This document shows, piece by piece, positions 26,237-35,010 of a DNA stretch of 64,000 nt; within the stretch, counting starts at the first letter, position 1; every line of letters starts with the position of its first letter. The notes beneath the pieces are model-generated. The model was not told where the DNA came from, ran no database searches, and worked only from the letters and a program-made list of their open reading frames with translations. Origin of the DNA: Streptococcus sanguinis (GTDB lineage: Bacteria > Bacillota > Bacilli > Lactobacillales > Streptococcaceae); NCBI RefSeq assembly GCF_019929225.1, contig NZ_JAHZPA010000001.1, forward strand, positions 846,240 to 910,239, read 5' to 3'. The position numbers and the translations under genes are program-made.

Positions 26237-27643
26237 CTATTTTTTTGTGAAAATCTGGGCGCCTTTTTGATCAATCTCCACAATCTTATCAGCAGCCTTG
26301 TTTAAACTTCCAGCAATGCCAGTCATTGTAGTCATATAAGAGTTTGCTGACGCAAGAGTAGATGCTTCTGTTCCGTCATTCCAAGCAGTTGATATGCTCA
26401 ACTCAGATAGTAATCCTTCTATCTCATCAGCAGAAAGATTGTGGGCTAGAGTATAAGCTGCATCTCTCAGTTCTTTGATATGATTTTCAACACTAGATTT
26501 AGCACTTTTTATCTTATCTTTAATTTCTTGCTCATATACTTCAGCCTGAAGCTGAGCTGTTTGCGCACTTGTACGAACAAGTTCCTCTCTTAAACTAATT
26601 TTTTTGTTGCCAGAGCTGGTTCTTAAAGAAGCATGAAGTTCATCAATGTGTTGTCTATTTATGGCGATTAAATCCTGTTTAGAAGGCTCAGGAGCAAAGT
26701 CTCCATATTCCTTTAAATACTCACTAACATAATACTCAGGATTTTGCTTGTCATCCTCTAATCCATAATTTGCGATTGCTACATTTACTTTGTACGTTTT
26801 TGCTTTATATTCAGCAATCTTTCGGACCTGTTTTTCTGTCATACCAGTAGCGAATCGATTTTTTTTATAATACCATTCAACATCTAATCCATTCCCCTTC
26901 ATTTTAGGAGTTCTTGGTGAATGTCCATCTTCCCCTTCAACTACCTCAAATTTCATTGTTTTTCCATAGGGAACATAACCACTATTTCCGTCTAAGAAAA
27001 CAACATCGCCTCGACTATCTCTATAGATAGTAGCATTTTTGTTAAGATAGGCTACTTGTTCTTTTGAAATACCACCTGTGTCAACAGCTTTTTTAGCCGC
27101 AAAATCCATAAAATTTGTCACTTTGATTGTACGGTTCTGTTTAAGACCATACTTCGAAGCTGTATAAGCTACCCCAGGTCCTGCTTGACTGTGCCCAGAC
27201 ATATTAGAAATGATACCATTATGAGATTTTATCTTTTCTTCAGTAATTTGATAAAACATATCAATATCATCTGATTGGGGAGTCAGCATTCCTGGAAATA
27301 TGCCAAATGCACCACTAGCAAAGAATGCTCTTTCAGATGAATCAACAATATTCCGATTCTTTTTCCAAAAATATGGTTGATTCCCAAATTCTTTTGAATT
27401 TTCAAAGGGCATCTGAGTACCAGCAACAACTATGGTTGTTTCTTGGTAGTTTGGATTTGCTCCATCTTTACTATCAACAGGTACAACTGCCATTGCTTGA
27501 GTTGTACTATCTTGTCGATAAACGATTTGATAATACTCAGGGTTATCATATGTTCCGGCATTTATAACTGCTCCCTCACTTTTTTTAACATTCCCCTTAA
27601 GACCTAACTGTAATCTTCGAACTTCTTGATCAGACAAAGTCAT
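26237..27643 (-). CDS. Reverse-architecture T7SS lipase toxin (module 2)
   Basis: The 468-residue protein has an N-terminal lipase domain with nucleophile motif SNMSGHSQAGPGVA (Ser152 in GHSQA) and likely acid and base in YRDSRGDVVF and GEDGHSPRTP (His241). The last ~150 residues are a helical domain (SLREELVRTSAQTAQLQAEV; LSADEIEGLLSELSISTAWN) that aligns with the end of the module 1 lipase. There is no signal peptide. Catalytic domain first and helical export domain last is the TslA-like order. The ATG lies one base after the immunity stop, so translation is coupled. The probable target is membrane lipid; not shown by sequence. Confidence 0.75.
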   Translation of the reverse strand: MTLSDQEVRRLQLGLKGNVKKSEGAVINAGTYDNPEYYQIVYRQDSTTQAMAVVPVDSKDGANPNYQETTIVVAGTQMPFENSKEFGNQPYFWKKNRNIVDSSERAFFASGAFGIFPGMLTPQSDDIDMFYQITEEKIKSHNGIISNMSGHSQAGPGVAYTASKYGLKQNRTIKVTNFMDFAAKKAVDTGGISKEQVAYLNKNATIYRDSRGDVVFLDGNSGYVPYGKTMKFEVVEGEDGHSPRTPKMKGNGLDVEWYYKKNRFATGMTEKQVRKIAEYKAKTYKVNVAIANYGLEDDKQNPEYYVSEYLKEYGDFAPEPSKQDLIAINRQHIDELHASLRTSSGNKKISLREELVRTSAQTAQLQAEVYEQEIKDKIKSAKSSVENHIKELRDAAYTLAHNLSADEIEGLLSELSISTAWNDGTEASTLASANSYMTTMTGIAGSLNKAADKIVEIDQKGAQIFTKK

Positions 27644-27644
27644 A

Positions 27645-28235
27645 TCATTCTTCTCCTTTGCTTAGCTTAACATTGTAAATGATTTCAGCTTCTGGGCTTC
27701 CTTTTTCATCCTTAACAACATCCTTTAACTGACTGTCTTCAACCAATAAAGAAATATTTTCATCTGTACTTCTAGCCTTCGTGAGCTTTGCTTCGTCTGG
27801 CAAATGTTTTGCATTTGAAACATCAATGTCATTACCTTCTGAGTCCATTAATTCTATAACATTATTTCCTGAACCATCAAAATCAAGAAATATATGAGTA
27901 ACCAAACCATAGCTACTAGGTGTGTAGTTCTTTATTGTTGTTCCTAATGTTGCTTTATTCCCATATTTATCATAAATCGTCGGACGTACATAGGCATTTG
28001 AGAAAGTTGACCCTTCCTCAGTAATGTAGATTGGGGAAAACTCAATCTTTTCAACCCCTGAGTAATGCTCTTTTATATAAGTTCCTAGTTGCTCTTCCAG
28101 AAGTCGAAAGCCATGCTGATAGAGTTTGGCTGTTTTGGGGCTAAGGTTAGGTTTTGTCAATTTGTTATACATATAGATGCCTCCTGAAATTATAATGAAC
28201 AGAATTGTTAAAGCAATAATAATCTTTTTTTTCAC
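27645..28235 (-). CDS. Membrane-anchored immunity-like protein (module 2, toxin-proximal copy)
   Basis: The 196-residue protein starts at GTG (GGAGG 7 bases upstream), has a signal-anchor at about residues 4-24 with SGGIYMYNKLT just after it, and an external domain with LSPKTAKLYQHGFRLLEEQ and FLDFDGSGNNVIELMDSEG. It lacks a lipobox. It is followed one base later by the intact lipase, so it is the likely cognate immunity protein. Its own promoter is ATGACA-17-TATACT at 28287-28315. It is closely similar to copies at 28395 and 29148, nearly identical over the last 75 residues. Confidence 0.7.
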   Translation of the reverse strand: MKKKIIIALTILFIIISGGIYMYNKLTKPNLSPKTAKLYQHGFRLLEEQLGTYIKEHYSGVEKIEFSPIYITEEGSTFSNAYVRPTIYDKYGNKATLGTTIKNYTPSSYGLVTHIFLDFDGSGNNVIELMDSEGNDIDVSNAKHLPDEAKLTKARSTDENISLLVEDSQLKDVVKDEKGSPEAEIIYNVKLSKGEE

Positions 28236-28286
28236 TAATATACCTCCTTACACCGATTCGTAAAAATGCTCACATGTTTTTCTAAT

Positions 28287-28315
28287 AGTATATCATAGTG
28301 TCTCGCCATTGTCAT
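28287..28315 (-). promoter_or_regulatory. Promoter of immunity copy 1 (module 2)
   Basis: ATGACA at 28310-28315 and TATACT at 28287-28292 are 17 bases apart on the minus strand. The same arrangement is found before copy 2. Confidence 0.6.
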
Positions 28316-28360
28316 ATAAAATTTTTTATCACTTCCGCTAAAAATACTCTGTTACATCGA

Positions 28361-28393
28361 TAAAAGTTTCATTCCTTAATGAGTTAATGTGAT
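28361..28393 (-). pseudogene. Remnant of a lost lipase toxin start after immunity copy 2
   Basis: One base after the stop of immunity copy 2, exactly where the intact lipase starts after copy 1, the minus strand reads ITLTH*GMKLL in the toxin frame. The intact toxin begins MTLSDQEVRRL. The start ATG has become ATC and a stop is present. It looks like the stub of a deleted toxin gene. Confidence 0.55.
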
Positions 28394-28394
28394 A

Positions 28395-28988
28395 TCATCC
28401 TTCCTCTTTGCTTAGCTTAATATTGTAAATGATTTCAGCTTCTGGGCTTCCTTTTTCATCCTTAACAACATCCTTTAACTGACTGTCTTCAACCAATAAA
28501 GAAATATTTTCATCTGTACTTCTAGCCTTCGTGAGCTTTGCTTCGTCTGGCAAATGTTTTGCATTTGAAACATCAATCTCATTACCTTCTGAGTCCATCA
28601 ATTCTATAACATCATTTCCTGACCCATCAAAATCAAGAAATATATGAGTAACTAAACCATAGCTATTAGGTATGTATTTCTTTATTTTTGTTCCTAATGT
28701 TGCTTTATTTCCATATTTATCATAAATTGTCGGACGTACATAGGCATTTAGCATAGAACCACCATTATCTCCTGTAATATAAATCGGAGAAAATTCAATC
28801 TTCTCAATACCTTTATAGTGTTCTTTGAAATAGATTCCATATTGTTCTTCTAAGAGTCGAAAGCCTCTCTGATAGAGCTTGGTTGTTTTGGGGCTTAGGT
28901 TAGGGTTTGTTAGTTTGTTGTATATATAGATTCCGCCTGACATTACAATGAATAGAATTGTTAAAACAAAAATAAACTTCTTTTTCAC
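28395..28988 (-). CDS. Membrane-anchored immunity-like protein (module 2, copy 2)
   Basis: The 197-residue protein starts at GTG 28988 with GGAGG 7 bases upstream; the longer ATG frame from 29018 has no ribosome site. It has a signal-anchor (about residues 3-24, with SGGIYIYNKLT following) and the same outer domain as its neighbours, with differences around residues 45-75 (GIYFKEHYKGIEK; DNGGSMLN). The last 75 residues are almost identical to the other two copies. No intact toxin follows it. It has its own promoter at 29033-29061. Probable orphan immunity gene, by inference. Confidence 0.65.
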   Translation of the reverse strand: MKKKFIFVLTILFIVMSGGIYIYNKLTNPNLSPKTTKLYQRGFRLLEEQYGIYFKEHYKGIEKIEFSPIYITGDNGGSMLNAYVRPTIYDKYGNKATLGTKIKKYIPNSYGLVTHIFLDFDGSGNDVIELMDSEGNEIDVSNAKHLPDEAKLTKARSTDENISLLVEDSQLKDVVKDEKGSPEAEIIYNIKLSKEEG

Positions 28989-29032
28989 TAATATACCTCC
29001 ATTATAACGCGTTTTCATAGTTCTTTTCTAAT

Positions 29033-29061
29033 AGAATAGCATAATACCTTAGTATTGTCAT
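29033..29061 (-). promoter_or_regulatory. Promoter of immunity copy 2 (module 2)
   Basis: ATGACA at 29056-29061 and TATTCT at 29033-29038 are 17 bases apart. The surrounding bases resemble those at 28287-28315, indicating the promoter was duplicated with the gene. Confidence 0.55.
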
Positions 29062-29103
29062 ATAAAATATTTTTCATTATTTTTGGCAAACTTCTATCCT
29101 CAA

Positions 29104-29148
29104 CTACCTAAGAAAATAGTTGTCTTTGTCGCTTAGTTCACGCCACAT
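29104..29148 (-). pseudogene. Remnant of a lost lipase toxin start after immunity copy 3
   Basis: Overlapping the stop of immunity copy 3, an ATG opens a 14-codon frame MWRELSDKDNYFLR and then TAG. It resembles the intact lipase start MTLSDQEVRRLQ (LSD followed by K/Q and D/E) and sits at the same place relative to its immunity gene. It looks like a truncated toxin start; the short match keeps this tentative. Confidence 0.4.
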
Positions 29149-29738
29149 CATCCTTCCTCTTTACTTAGTTTAACATTGTAAATGATTTCAGCTTCTGGGC
29201 TACCTTTTTCATCCTTAACAACATCCTTTAACTGACTGTCTTCAACCAATAAAGAAATATTTTCATCTGTACTTCTAGCCTTCGTGAGCTTTGCTTCGTC
29301 TGGCAAATGTTTTGCATTTGAAACATCAATGTCATTACCTTCTGAGTCCATTAATTCTATAACATTATTTCCTGAACCATCAAAATCAAGAAATATATGA
29401 GTAACTAAACCATAGCTATTAGGTGTGTAGTTCTCTATTGTTGTTCCTAATGTTGCTTTATTCCCATATTTATCATAAATAGTTGGACGGATATAGACAT
29501 TTGAGAAAGTTGACCCTTCCTCAGTAACGTAGATTGGGGAAAACTCAATCTTTTCAACACCTGAGTAATGCTCTTTTATATAAGTTCCTAGTTGCTCTTC
29601 CAGAAGTCGAAAGCCATGCTGATAGAGTTTAGCTGTTTTGGGACTTAAGTTAGGTTTGGTTACTTTGTTGTATATATAGATGCCGCCTGATACCAAAACA
29701 AGAATAAGAGCAAGTGTCGTAAAAATTTTTTTCTTCAT
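29148..29738 (-). CDS. Membrane-anchored immunity-like protein (module 2, copy 3)
   Basis: The 196-residue protein has a signal-anchor (about residues 4-24, TLALILVLVSGGIYIYNK) and the family outer domain LSPKTAKLYQHGFRLLEEQ, IEFSPIYVTEEGSTFSN and DFDGSGNNVIEL. Its outer domain is nearly the same as copy 1, while the membrane part differs from both others. AGGAG lies 6 bases before the ATG at 29738. It has an own promoter at 29794-29822. A short toxin-like stub follows it. It is probably an orphan immunity protein and the oldest or most outward copy. Confidence 0.65.
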   Translation of the reverse strand: MKKKIFTTLALILVLVSGGIYIYNKVTKPNLSPKTAKLYQHGFRLLEEQLGTYIKEHYSGVEKIEFSPIYVTEEGSTFSNVYIRPTIYDKYGNKATLGTTIENYTPNSYGLVTHIFLDFDGSGNNVIELMDSEGNDIDVSNAKHLPDEAKLTKARSTDENISLLVEDSQLKDVVKDEKGSPEAEIIYNVKLSKEEG

Positions 29739-29793
29739 CATTTTCTCCTAAATTCTTCATTATGAAAATACATTACATTTTTTATATTCTTAT

Positions 29794-29822
29794 AGTGTAA
29801 CATAGTCGGACTCAAGTTCCAA
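29794..29822 (-). promoter_or_regulatory. Promoter of immunity copy 3 (module 2)
   Basis: TTGGAA and TACACT are 17 bases apart on the minus strand, with TG one base before the -10 (TGTTACACT). It would start the whole module transcript. Confidence 0.55.
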
Positions 29823-29860
29823 TGAAAAACAGGATACTTCAGTATAGTCATGAATATACA

Positions 29861-29889
29861 AAAAAGACACGAAACAAATCGTATCTTTT
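29861..29889 (-). terminator. Terminator of the pst-phoU operon
   Basis: On the minus strand AAAAGA-T-ACGA, loop, TCGT-G-TCTTTT is followed by TTGTATATTC. It begins 5 bases after the phoU stop. Confidence 0.7.
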
Positions 29890-29894
29890 GATGA

Positions 29895-30548
29895 TTACAA
29901 CTCAATAATTTTACCTGTTTCAAAGTAAACAACCCATTCACAGATATTCTTGGCATAGTCGCCGATTCGTTCCAGATAAGAGATAACTTGGAAGTAGTCA
30001 CGGCCAGTCACAATCAGCTCTGGATTTTGTTTGATTTCCTCAGTAGCAAGATCGCGAATATCATCAAAGTATTGATTGATTTTCTCATCTAGAGCTGCTA
30101 CTGCATAGGCTTGGTCTACATTTCCATTGAGGTAGACATTCAGTGTTTCTTCGACGAAATTCTTAACATCGCGCCCCATCTTGCTGATGGCATCTTCTAC
30201 GGACTCAATGCGAACTTCTCCCTTCATCCGAACAGTAGCTTTGGCGATAGATACAGCGTGGTCACCCATGCGTTCCAAATCACTGCTGGCTTTCAGCACG
30301 GTGATAACGGTTCGCAAATCCTGAGACACAGGTTGCTGCAGGGCGATGATTTCCAGAGATTTTTTCTCCAGTTTCACCTCGTATTCATTGACTTCAGCGT
30401 CGTCTTCAATGACCTGACGAGCCAGTTCACGGTCATGCGTAACAAAGGCACGAACCGTCCGGTTAATCTGCGATAGGACTTCGTTTCCCATCGCGTAGAA
30501 TTGATTATGAAGTTTTTCTAAATCTTCTTCAAATTGTACTCTAAGCAT
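29895..30548 (-). CDS. phoU: Phosphate transport regulator PhoU
   Basis: PhoU modulates the Pst transporter and phosphate signalling. The 217-residue protein is all-helical with two PhoU repeats; each has the conserved acid-rich helix end (ASSDLERMGDHAVSIAK near residue 87; ISYLERIGDYAKNICEW near residue 190), which are the E/DxxxD metal-binding motifs. It is the last gene of the pst operon, 14 bases after pstB. Length is normal. Confidence 0.95.
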   Translation of the reverse strand: MLRVQFEEDLEKLHNQFYAMGNEVLSQINRTVRAFVTHDRELARQVIEDDAEVNEYEVKLEKKSLEIIALQQPVSQDLRTVITVLKASSDLERMGDHAVSIAKATVRMKGEVRIESVEDAISKMGRDVKNFVEETLNVYLNGNVDQAYAVAALDEKINQYFDDIRDLATEEIKQNPELIVTGRDYFQVISYLERIGDYAKNICEWVVYFETGKIIEL

Positions 30549-30562
30549 AAAATTCCTTTCTC

Positions 30563-31321
30563 TTATCCGAATTTACCAGTAATGTAATCTTCTGTCTCTT
30601 TATGGGCTGGATTGAGGAACATCTTCTTGGTTTCATTAAATTCAATCAAGTCTCCACCAAGGAAGAAGCCTGTTTTTTCAGAAATCCGAGACGCCTGCTG
30701 CATGGAGCGAGTGACCAAAAGCATGGTATATTTGTCTTTTAGACTGTAGAGGGTTTCCTCGATTTTCCCAGCTGAGATTGGATCCAAGGCTGATGTTGGC
30801 TCGTCCAAGAGAATGATCTTAGGACTAGTAGCTAGCACGCGAGCCACACAAACCCGTTGCTGCTGACCACCGGAAAGACCGATAGCGGAATCATGCAGAC
30901 GGTCCTTGACCTCGTCCCAGATAGAAGCACCAATAAGGGAGCGCTCTACTGCTTCGTCCAAAACTGCCTTGTCCTTGACACCATTAATCCGAAGTCCATA
31001 GACCACATTTTCATAGATGGTCATAGGGAAAGGATTGGGCTGCTGGAAAACCATGCCGATTTCCTTGCGAAGCTCTACCGTATCTGTCCTCGGACCATAG
31101 ATATTGTGACTGTTATAAATGACCGTTCCTGTAGTTGTTACTTCCGGATTCAGGTCGCCCATTCGGTTGATGGCCTTAAGCAAGGTTGACTTACCTGAGC
31201 CTGACGGTCCAATCAAAGCCGTAATCTCATTTGGCATGAAATCAAGTGAAACGCTATTAAGGGCTTTCTTTTTATTATAATAAACCGACAAGTCCTTGAC
31301 TTGCAAAATAGGTTCTGTCAT
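30563..31321 (-). CDS. pstB: Phosphate ABC transporter ATP-binding protein (distal copy)
   Basis: The 252-residue ATPase has Walker [11 protein letters not shown] near residue 38, Q-loop region [10 protein letters not shown], signature LSGGQQQR at 149, Walker B IILLDEP near 169. The switch residue is unusual: VTRSMQQ carries Arg205 where PstB normally has His (VTHNMQQ in the other copy). I start it at 31321 with AAGGAAAA upstream; the ATG at 31336 has none. It lies 75 bases downstream of the first pstB. Two pstB genes suggest a heterodimer in which one site is degenerate. Confidence 0.93.
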   Translation of the reverse strand: MTEPILQVKDLSVYYNKKKALNSVSLDFMPNEITALIGPSGSGKSTLLKAINRMGDLNPEVTTTGTVIYNSHNIYGPRTDTVELRKEIGMVFQQPNPFPMTIYENVVYGLRINGVKDKAVLDEAVERSLIGASIWDEVKDRLHDSAIGLSGGQQQRVCVARVLATSPKIILLDEPTSALDPISAGKIEETLYSLKDKYTMLLVTRSMQQASRISEKTGFFLGGDLIEFNETKKMFLNPAHKETEDYITGKFG

Positions 31322-31396
31322 ACGTTTTTCCTTCATTTTATTTTACATTCAACCAAAGACTAAGCTTGTTGAATCGTGATGAATACGGACAGCTGC

Positions 31397-32200
31397 TTAA
31401 CCAAAATGACCTGAAACATAGTCATTAGTGGACTGAAGCTTGGCATTTTGGAAAATATTGGCCGTCTTATCGTACTCAATCAAGTCGCCCAGATAGAAGA
31501 ATCCAGTGTAGTCACTAGCACGGGCAGCCTGCTGCATATTGTGGGTCACAATGATAATGGTATAGTTATTCTTAAGTTCAAACATGGTTTCTTCCAGCTG
31601 CATGGTCGCAATCGGATCCAAGGCTGACGCTGGCTCATCCATGAGCAGAATGTTTGGTTTGACTGAGATAGCACGGGCAATACAGAGCCGCTGCTGCTGA
31701 CCCCCAGAGAGGGTCAGGGCTGACTTGTGCAAGTCATCTTTGACCTGATCCCAAAGAGCTGCTTGCTTAAGCGAGGTCTCCACAATCTCATCCAAAACCT
31801 TTCTATCTCTGACACCAGCCCGTTCATGAGCAAAGGTGATATTTCGATAGATGGACTTGGCAAAAGGATTTGGCCGTTGGAAAACCATGCCGATATGCTT
31901 GCGCATTTCATAAACATTGATTTCAGGGCGATTGACATCAATCCCCTCATAGAGAATCTCTCCAGTCACATTGGCAATATCAATGGTATCGTTCATGCGG
32001 TTAAGGCTGCGAAGATAGGTTGATTTCCCTGATCCAGACGGGCCAATCAAAGCAGTGATTTTGTTTTTTTCAAACTGCATATCAATGCCCTTGATGGATT
32101 CCTTTTTACCGTAGTAAACATGCAAATCCTTGGTCGACAGGGCTACCTTTTCTTCAGGAAAAGTAATGATATGTTTTTCATTCCAATTATATTCTGTCAT
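31397..32200 (-). CDS. pstB: Phosphate ABC transporter ATP-binding protein (proximal copy)
   Basis: The 267-residue ATPase is a second PstB with intact motifs: Walker [11 protein letters not shown], signature LSGGQQQR, Walker B ILLMDEPASALDP and the switch His in IVTHNMQQAAR. It lies 10 bases after pstA. It powers high-affinity phosphate import with PstA, PstC and PstS. Identity with the next pstB is only partial, so they are old paralogues rather than a fresh duplication. Confidence 0.94.
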   Translation of the reverse strand: MTEYNWNEKHIITFPEEKVALSTKDLHVYYGKKESIKGIDMQFEKNKITALIGPSGSGKSTYLRSLNRMNDTIDIANVTGEILYEGIDVNRPEINVYEMRKHIGMVFQRPNPFAKSIYRNITFAHERAGVRDRKVLDEIVETSLKQAALWDQVKDDLHKSALTLSGGQQQRLCIARAISVKPNILLMDEPASALDPIATMQLEETMFELKNNYTIIIVTHNMQQAARASDYTGFFYLGDLIEYDKTANIFQNAKLQSTNDYVSGHFG

Positions 32201-32210
32201 TTCTTCTCCT

Positions 32211-33095
32211 TTAAGCAGAGGTTAATTTCTTATGCAGATAGCTGCCCAGTTTGCGGGCTCCCAGATTGAAAATCAAAATAAAAATCAGGAGAACTGCTGC
32301 TGAACCAGCAGAAACAGCTGTTCCATCAGGAATTGTTCCCTCACTGTTGACCTTCCAGATATGGACGGCCAAGGTTTCAGCCTGACGGAAGATTGAGATA
32401 GGACTGGTGACACTGAAAATATTCCAGTTGGACCAGTCAAGAGCCGGCGCTGACTGACCTGCTGTATAAATCAAGGCTGCTGCCTCACCAAAGATACGAC
32501 CAGAAGCTAGTACAATACCTGTCACAATACTAGGCAAAGCTTCTGGGATGACCACATGCAGGACCGTTTCCCAGCGGGAAATTCCCAAGGCCAAACCAGC
32601 TTCACGTTGTGTATGATGGACATGGCGCAGGCTATCTTCGACGTTCCGCGTCATCTGAGGCAGATTAAAGACGGTCAAGGCCAAGGCACCAGAAATGATT
32701 GAGAAGCCATACTCAAACTGTACAACAAAAATCAAATAACCAAAAAGCCCGACTACTACCGAAGGCAGTGAAGATAGAATTTCAATACAGGTACGGACAA
32801 AGTTGGTCACTGGGCCTTTCTTAGCATACTCTGACAGATAAACCCCAGCCCCCATAGAAAGAGGCACAGAGATAATCAGAGTAATCACCAGCAGGAAGAA
32901 GGAATTATATAGCTGAATCCCAATACCACCGCCAGCTTGGTAAGAAGAGGATTTCCCTGTCAAGAAAGACCAGGAAACATGCGGCAAGCCTCTAACTAAT
33001 ATATAGAGGATAAGAGAGGCAAGGATGGCAACAATGATACTCGCTATTGTATAGAGAACACCAGTCGCCAATTTATCTAATTTCTTAGCGTGCAT
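32211..33095 (-). CDS. pstA: Phosphate ABC transporter permease PstA
   Basis: The 294-residue membrane protein has about six TM helices and the inner-membrane component signature near the C-terminal half (REAGLALGISRWETVLHVVIPEA, the EAA loop that contacts the ATPase). GEAAALIYTAGQSAP is typical for PstA. It overlaps pstC by 11 bases. Confidence 0.95.
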   Translation of the reverse strand: MHAKKLDKLATGVLYTIASIIVAILASLILYILVRGLPHVSWSFLTGKSSSYQAGGGIGIQLYNSFFLLVITLIISVPLSMGAGVYLSEYAKKGPVTNFVRTCIEILSSLPSVVVGLFGYLIFVVQFEYGFSIISGALALTVFNLPQMTRNVEDSLRHVHHTQREAGLALGISRWETVLHVVIPEALPSIVTGIVLASGRIFGEAAALIYTAGQSAPALDWSNWNIFSVTSPISIFRQAETLAVHIWKVNSEGTIPDGTAVSAGSAAVLLIFILIFNLGARKLGSYLHKKLTSA

Positions 33096-34002
33096 AGTTT
33101 TTCTTACCTCTTTCTTTTGTAATTAGTTTAATCACACTGTTAAAGGCTAAGCTCATCATCAAGAGCACCAGAGCCAGAGACCAGAGAACGTTATTATCCA
33201 CTGTTCCCATAACGGTATTTCCGATTCCCATAGTCAGGACAGAGGTCAGTGTAGCTGCTGGTGTTGTCAGAGAAGTTGGAATCACCGCAGAGTTACCCAC
33301 GACCATCTGGATAGCTAGAGCTTCACCAAAGGCACGCGCCATTCCAAAGACCACAGCTGTAAAGATACCTGAGCGAGCAGCCTTGAGTGTTACCCGCCAA
33401 ATGGTCTGCCAGCGCGTAGCTCCCATAGCCAGACTTGCTTCACGGTAGTGGCGCGGCACAGCACGCAGACTGTCTGTCGTCATAAAGGTTACTGTCGGCA
33501 AAATCATGACAAAGAGCACAAAAATACCAGACAAAATCCCAAAACCAGTACCGCCAGAGACTGTACGGACAAAAGGAACCACGATTTGCAGACCGATAAA
33601 TCCATAAACAACAGACGGAATACCAACTAAAAGCTCAATCGCAGGTTGCAGTATCTTTGCTCCTTTTGGAGAAACCTCTGTCATAAAGACTGCTGCACCA
33701 ATCGCAAAGGGAGTTGCTATCAGAGCAGACAGAATGGTAACGATAAAGGAGCCTAAAATCATTGGCAAGGCACCGAATTCCTTACCAGAAGGATTCCAGA
33801 CACCACCAAAAAGAAAATCAAAAACATTAACGCCGTTGACAAAGAAAGTAGATAGACCTTTCTGAGCAACGAAGATTAGAATCATAGCCACAATCACCAC
33901 AATCAGTGACAGACAGGCAAAAGTCAGATAGCGACCAAACTTCTCCAAGCGAGAATTTTTAGAAGGCGATAACAACTTTTTGGTTAATTCCTCATTTTTC
34001 AT
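33085..34002 (-). CDS. pstC: Phosphate ABC transporter permease PstC
   Basis: The 305-residue protein has about six TM helices and the EAA loop ([20 protein letters not shown]) near residue 190, followed by [20 protein letters not shown]. It pairs with PstA. It overlaps pstS by 4 bases (ATGA), so the two are translationally coupled. Confidence 0.95.
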   Translation of the reverse strand: MKNEELTKKLLSPSKNSRLEKFGRYLTFACLSLIVVIVAMILIFVAQKGLSTFFVNGVNVFDFLFGGVWNPSGKEFGALPMILGSFIVTILSALIATPFAIGAAVFMTEVSPKGAKILQPAIELLVGIPSVVYGFIGLQIVVPFVRTVSGGTGFGILSGIFVLFVMILPTVTFMTTDSLRAVPRHYREASLAMGATRWQTIWRVTLKAARSGIFTAVVFGMARAFGEALAIQMVVGNSAVIPTSLTTPAATLTSVLTMGIGNTVMGTVDNNVLWSLALVLLMMSLAFNSVIKLITKERGKKNYAR

Positions 34003-34880
34003 TTTGAATCTCCTTCTATTGCTGTGACATTCCCATCAGCGTCCTTGCTGACTTTCATATCGTTGATTGAGATATAGCCCATGCTGGTAACAACGCCTTT
34101 TTGAACATCATCTGACAGCATATAGTCCAAAAACTCAGCAGCCAGACCAGTCGGCTTGCCCAGTGTATACATATGCTCATAAGACCAGAGCGACCAGTTA
34201 TTGGTAGCAACATTTTCTGCTGTTGGTTCGTAGTTATTGAGTTTCAAGGTTTTAACAGACTCGTCAACATAGGCAAAGGCCAGGTAAGAAATCGCACCAG
34301 GAGTTTGCGAAACGATATTTTTGACCATACCGTTGGAATCCTGCTCCTGACTCTGCACAGCTGATTTCCCATCCATAATGACACTGTCAAAGGTTGCTCG
34401 GGAACCAGAGCTAGCCGCACGATTGATAATTGAAATCTCCAAGTCCTTACCGCCCAGCTCTTTCCAGTTGGTGATTTCACCAGTGAAAATTTTCTGCAGC
34501 TGCTCGGACGTCAGGTTATCCACGTCAACTTCTTTATTGACAATCACAGCAATCCCAGCCACGGCGACCTTATGATCTACCAAATCAGACGCTTTGATCC
34601 CTTCCTTCTCTTCAGCGAAAACATCAGAGTTCCCGATTTCAACAGCTCCTGACTGCACTTGAGATAGACCTGTACCAGATCCCCCCCCTTGTACATTGAC
34701 TGTTTTACCGATGTTGTTAGAGCCAAAGTCATCAGCTGCCGCTTCAACTAAAGGCTGCAAAGCAGTTGACCCTACTGCTGTCATAGATTCACCACGGTCA
34801 ATCCATGATGAACAAGCTGATAAGGTGAGTCCTAAGCCCAGAGCTGTCAGCGCTAAAGCAAATTTTTTCAATTTGTTCAA
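33999..34880 (-). CDS. pstS: Phosphate-binding lipoprotein PstS
   Basis: PstS binds phosphate outside the membrane. The 293-residue protein has a lipoprotein signal with lipobox LTLSACSS (Cys23) and the ligand-binding patterns [10 protein letters not shown] near residue 36, [11 protein letters not shown] near 66 and SSGSRATFD near 157. It is the first gene of the pst operon; AAAGGAG precedes it. No convincing regulator box was recognised in 34881-35010, though TGGTATTAT near 34990 could be an extended -10. Confidence 0.95.
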   Translation of the reverse strand: MNKLKKFALALTALGLGLTLSACSSWIDRGESMTAVGSTALQPLVEAAADDFGSNNIGKTVNVQGGGSGTGLSQVQSGAVEIGNSDVFAEEKEGIKASDLVDHKVAVAGIAVIVNKEVDVDNLTSEQLQKIFTGEITNWKELGGKDLEISIINRAASSGSRATFDSVIMDGKSAVQSQEQDSNGMVKNIVSQTPGAISYLAFAYVDESVKTLKLNNYEPTAENVATNNWSLWSYEHMYTLGKPTGLAAEFLDYMLSDDVQKGVVTSMGYISINDMKVSKDADGNVTAIEGDSK

Positions 34881-35010
34881 AAGATTTCTCCTTTAATAAA
34901 ATCAAGAGGATGGGAAGTATCTTTAGTATTTCTTACTTAGCAGAAAGAAGCTTTTTTCAATACATTCACATCTTCAACTATATCATATAATACCAGCTTT
35001 TCCTAATATT

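Noticed and set aside
29738..30001. 87-codon minus-strand frame between phoU and the immunity genes
   Set aside because: It overlaps phoU, its terminator and a good promoter, and has no ribosome site.
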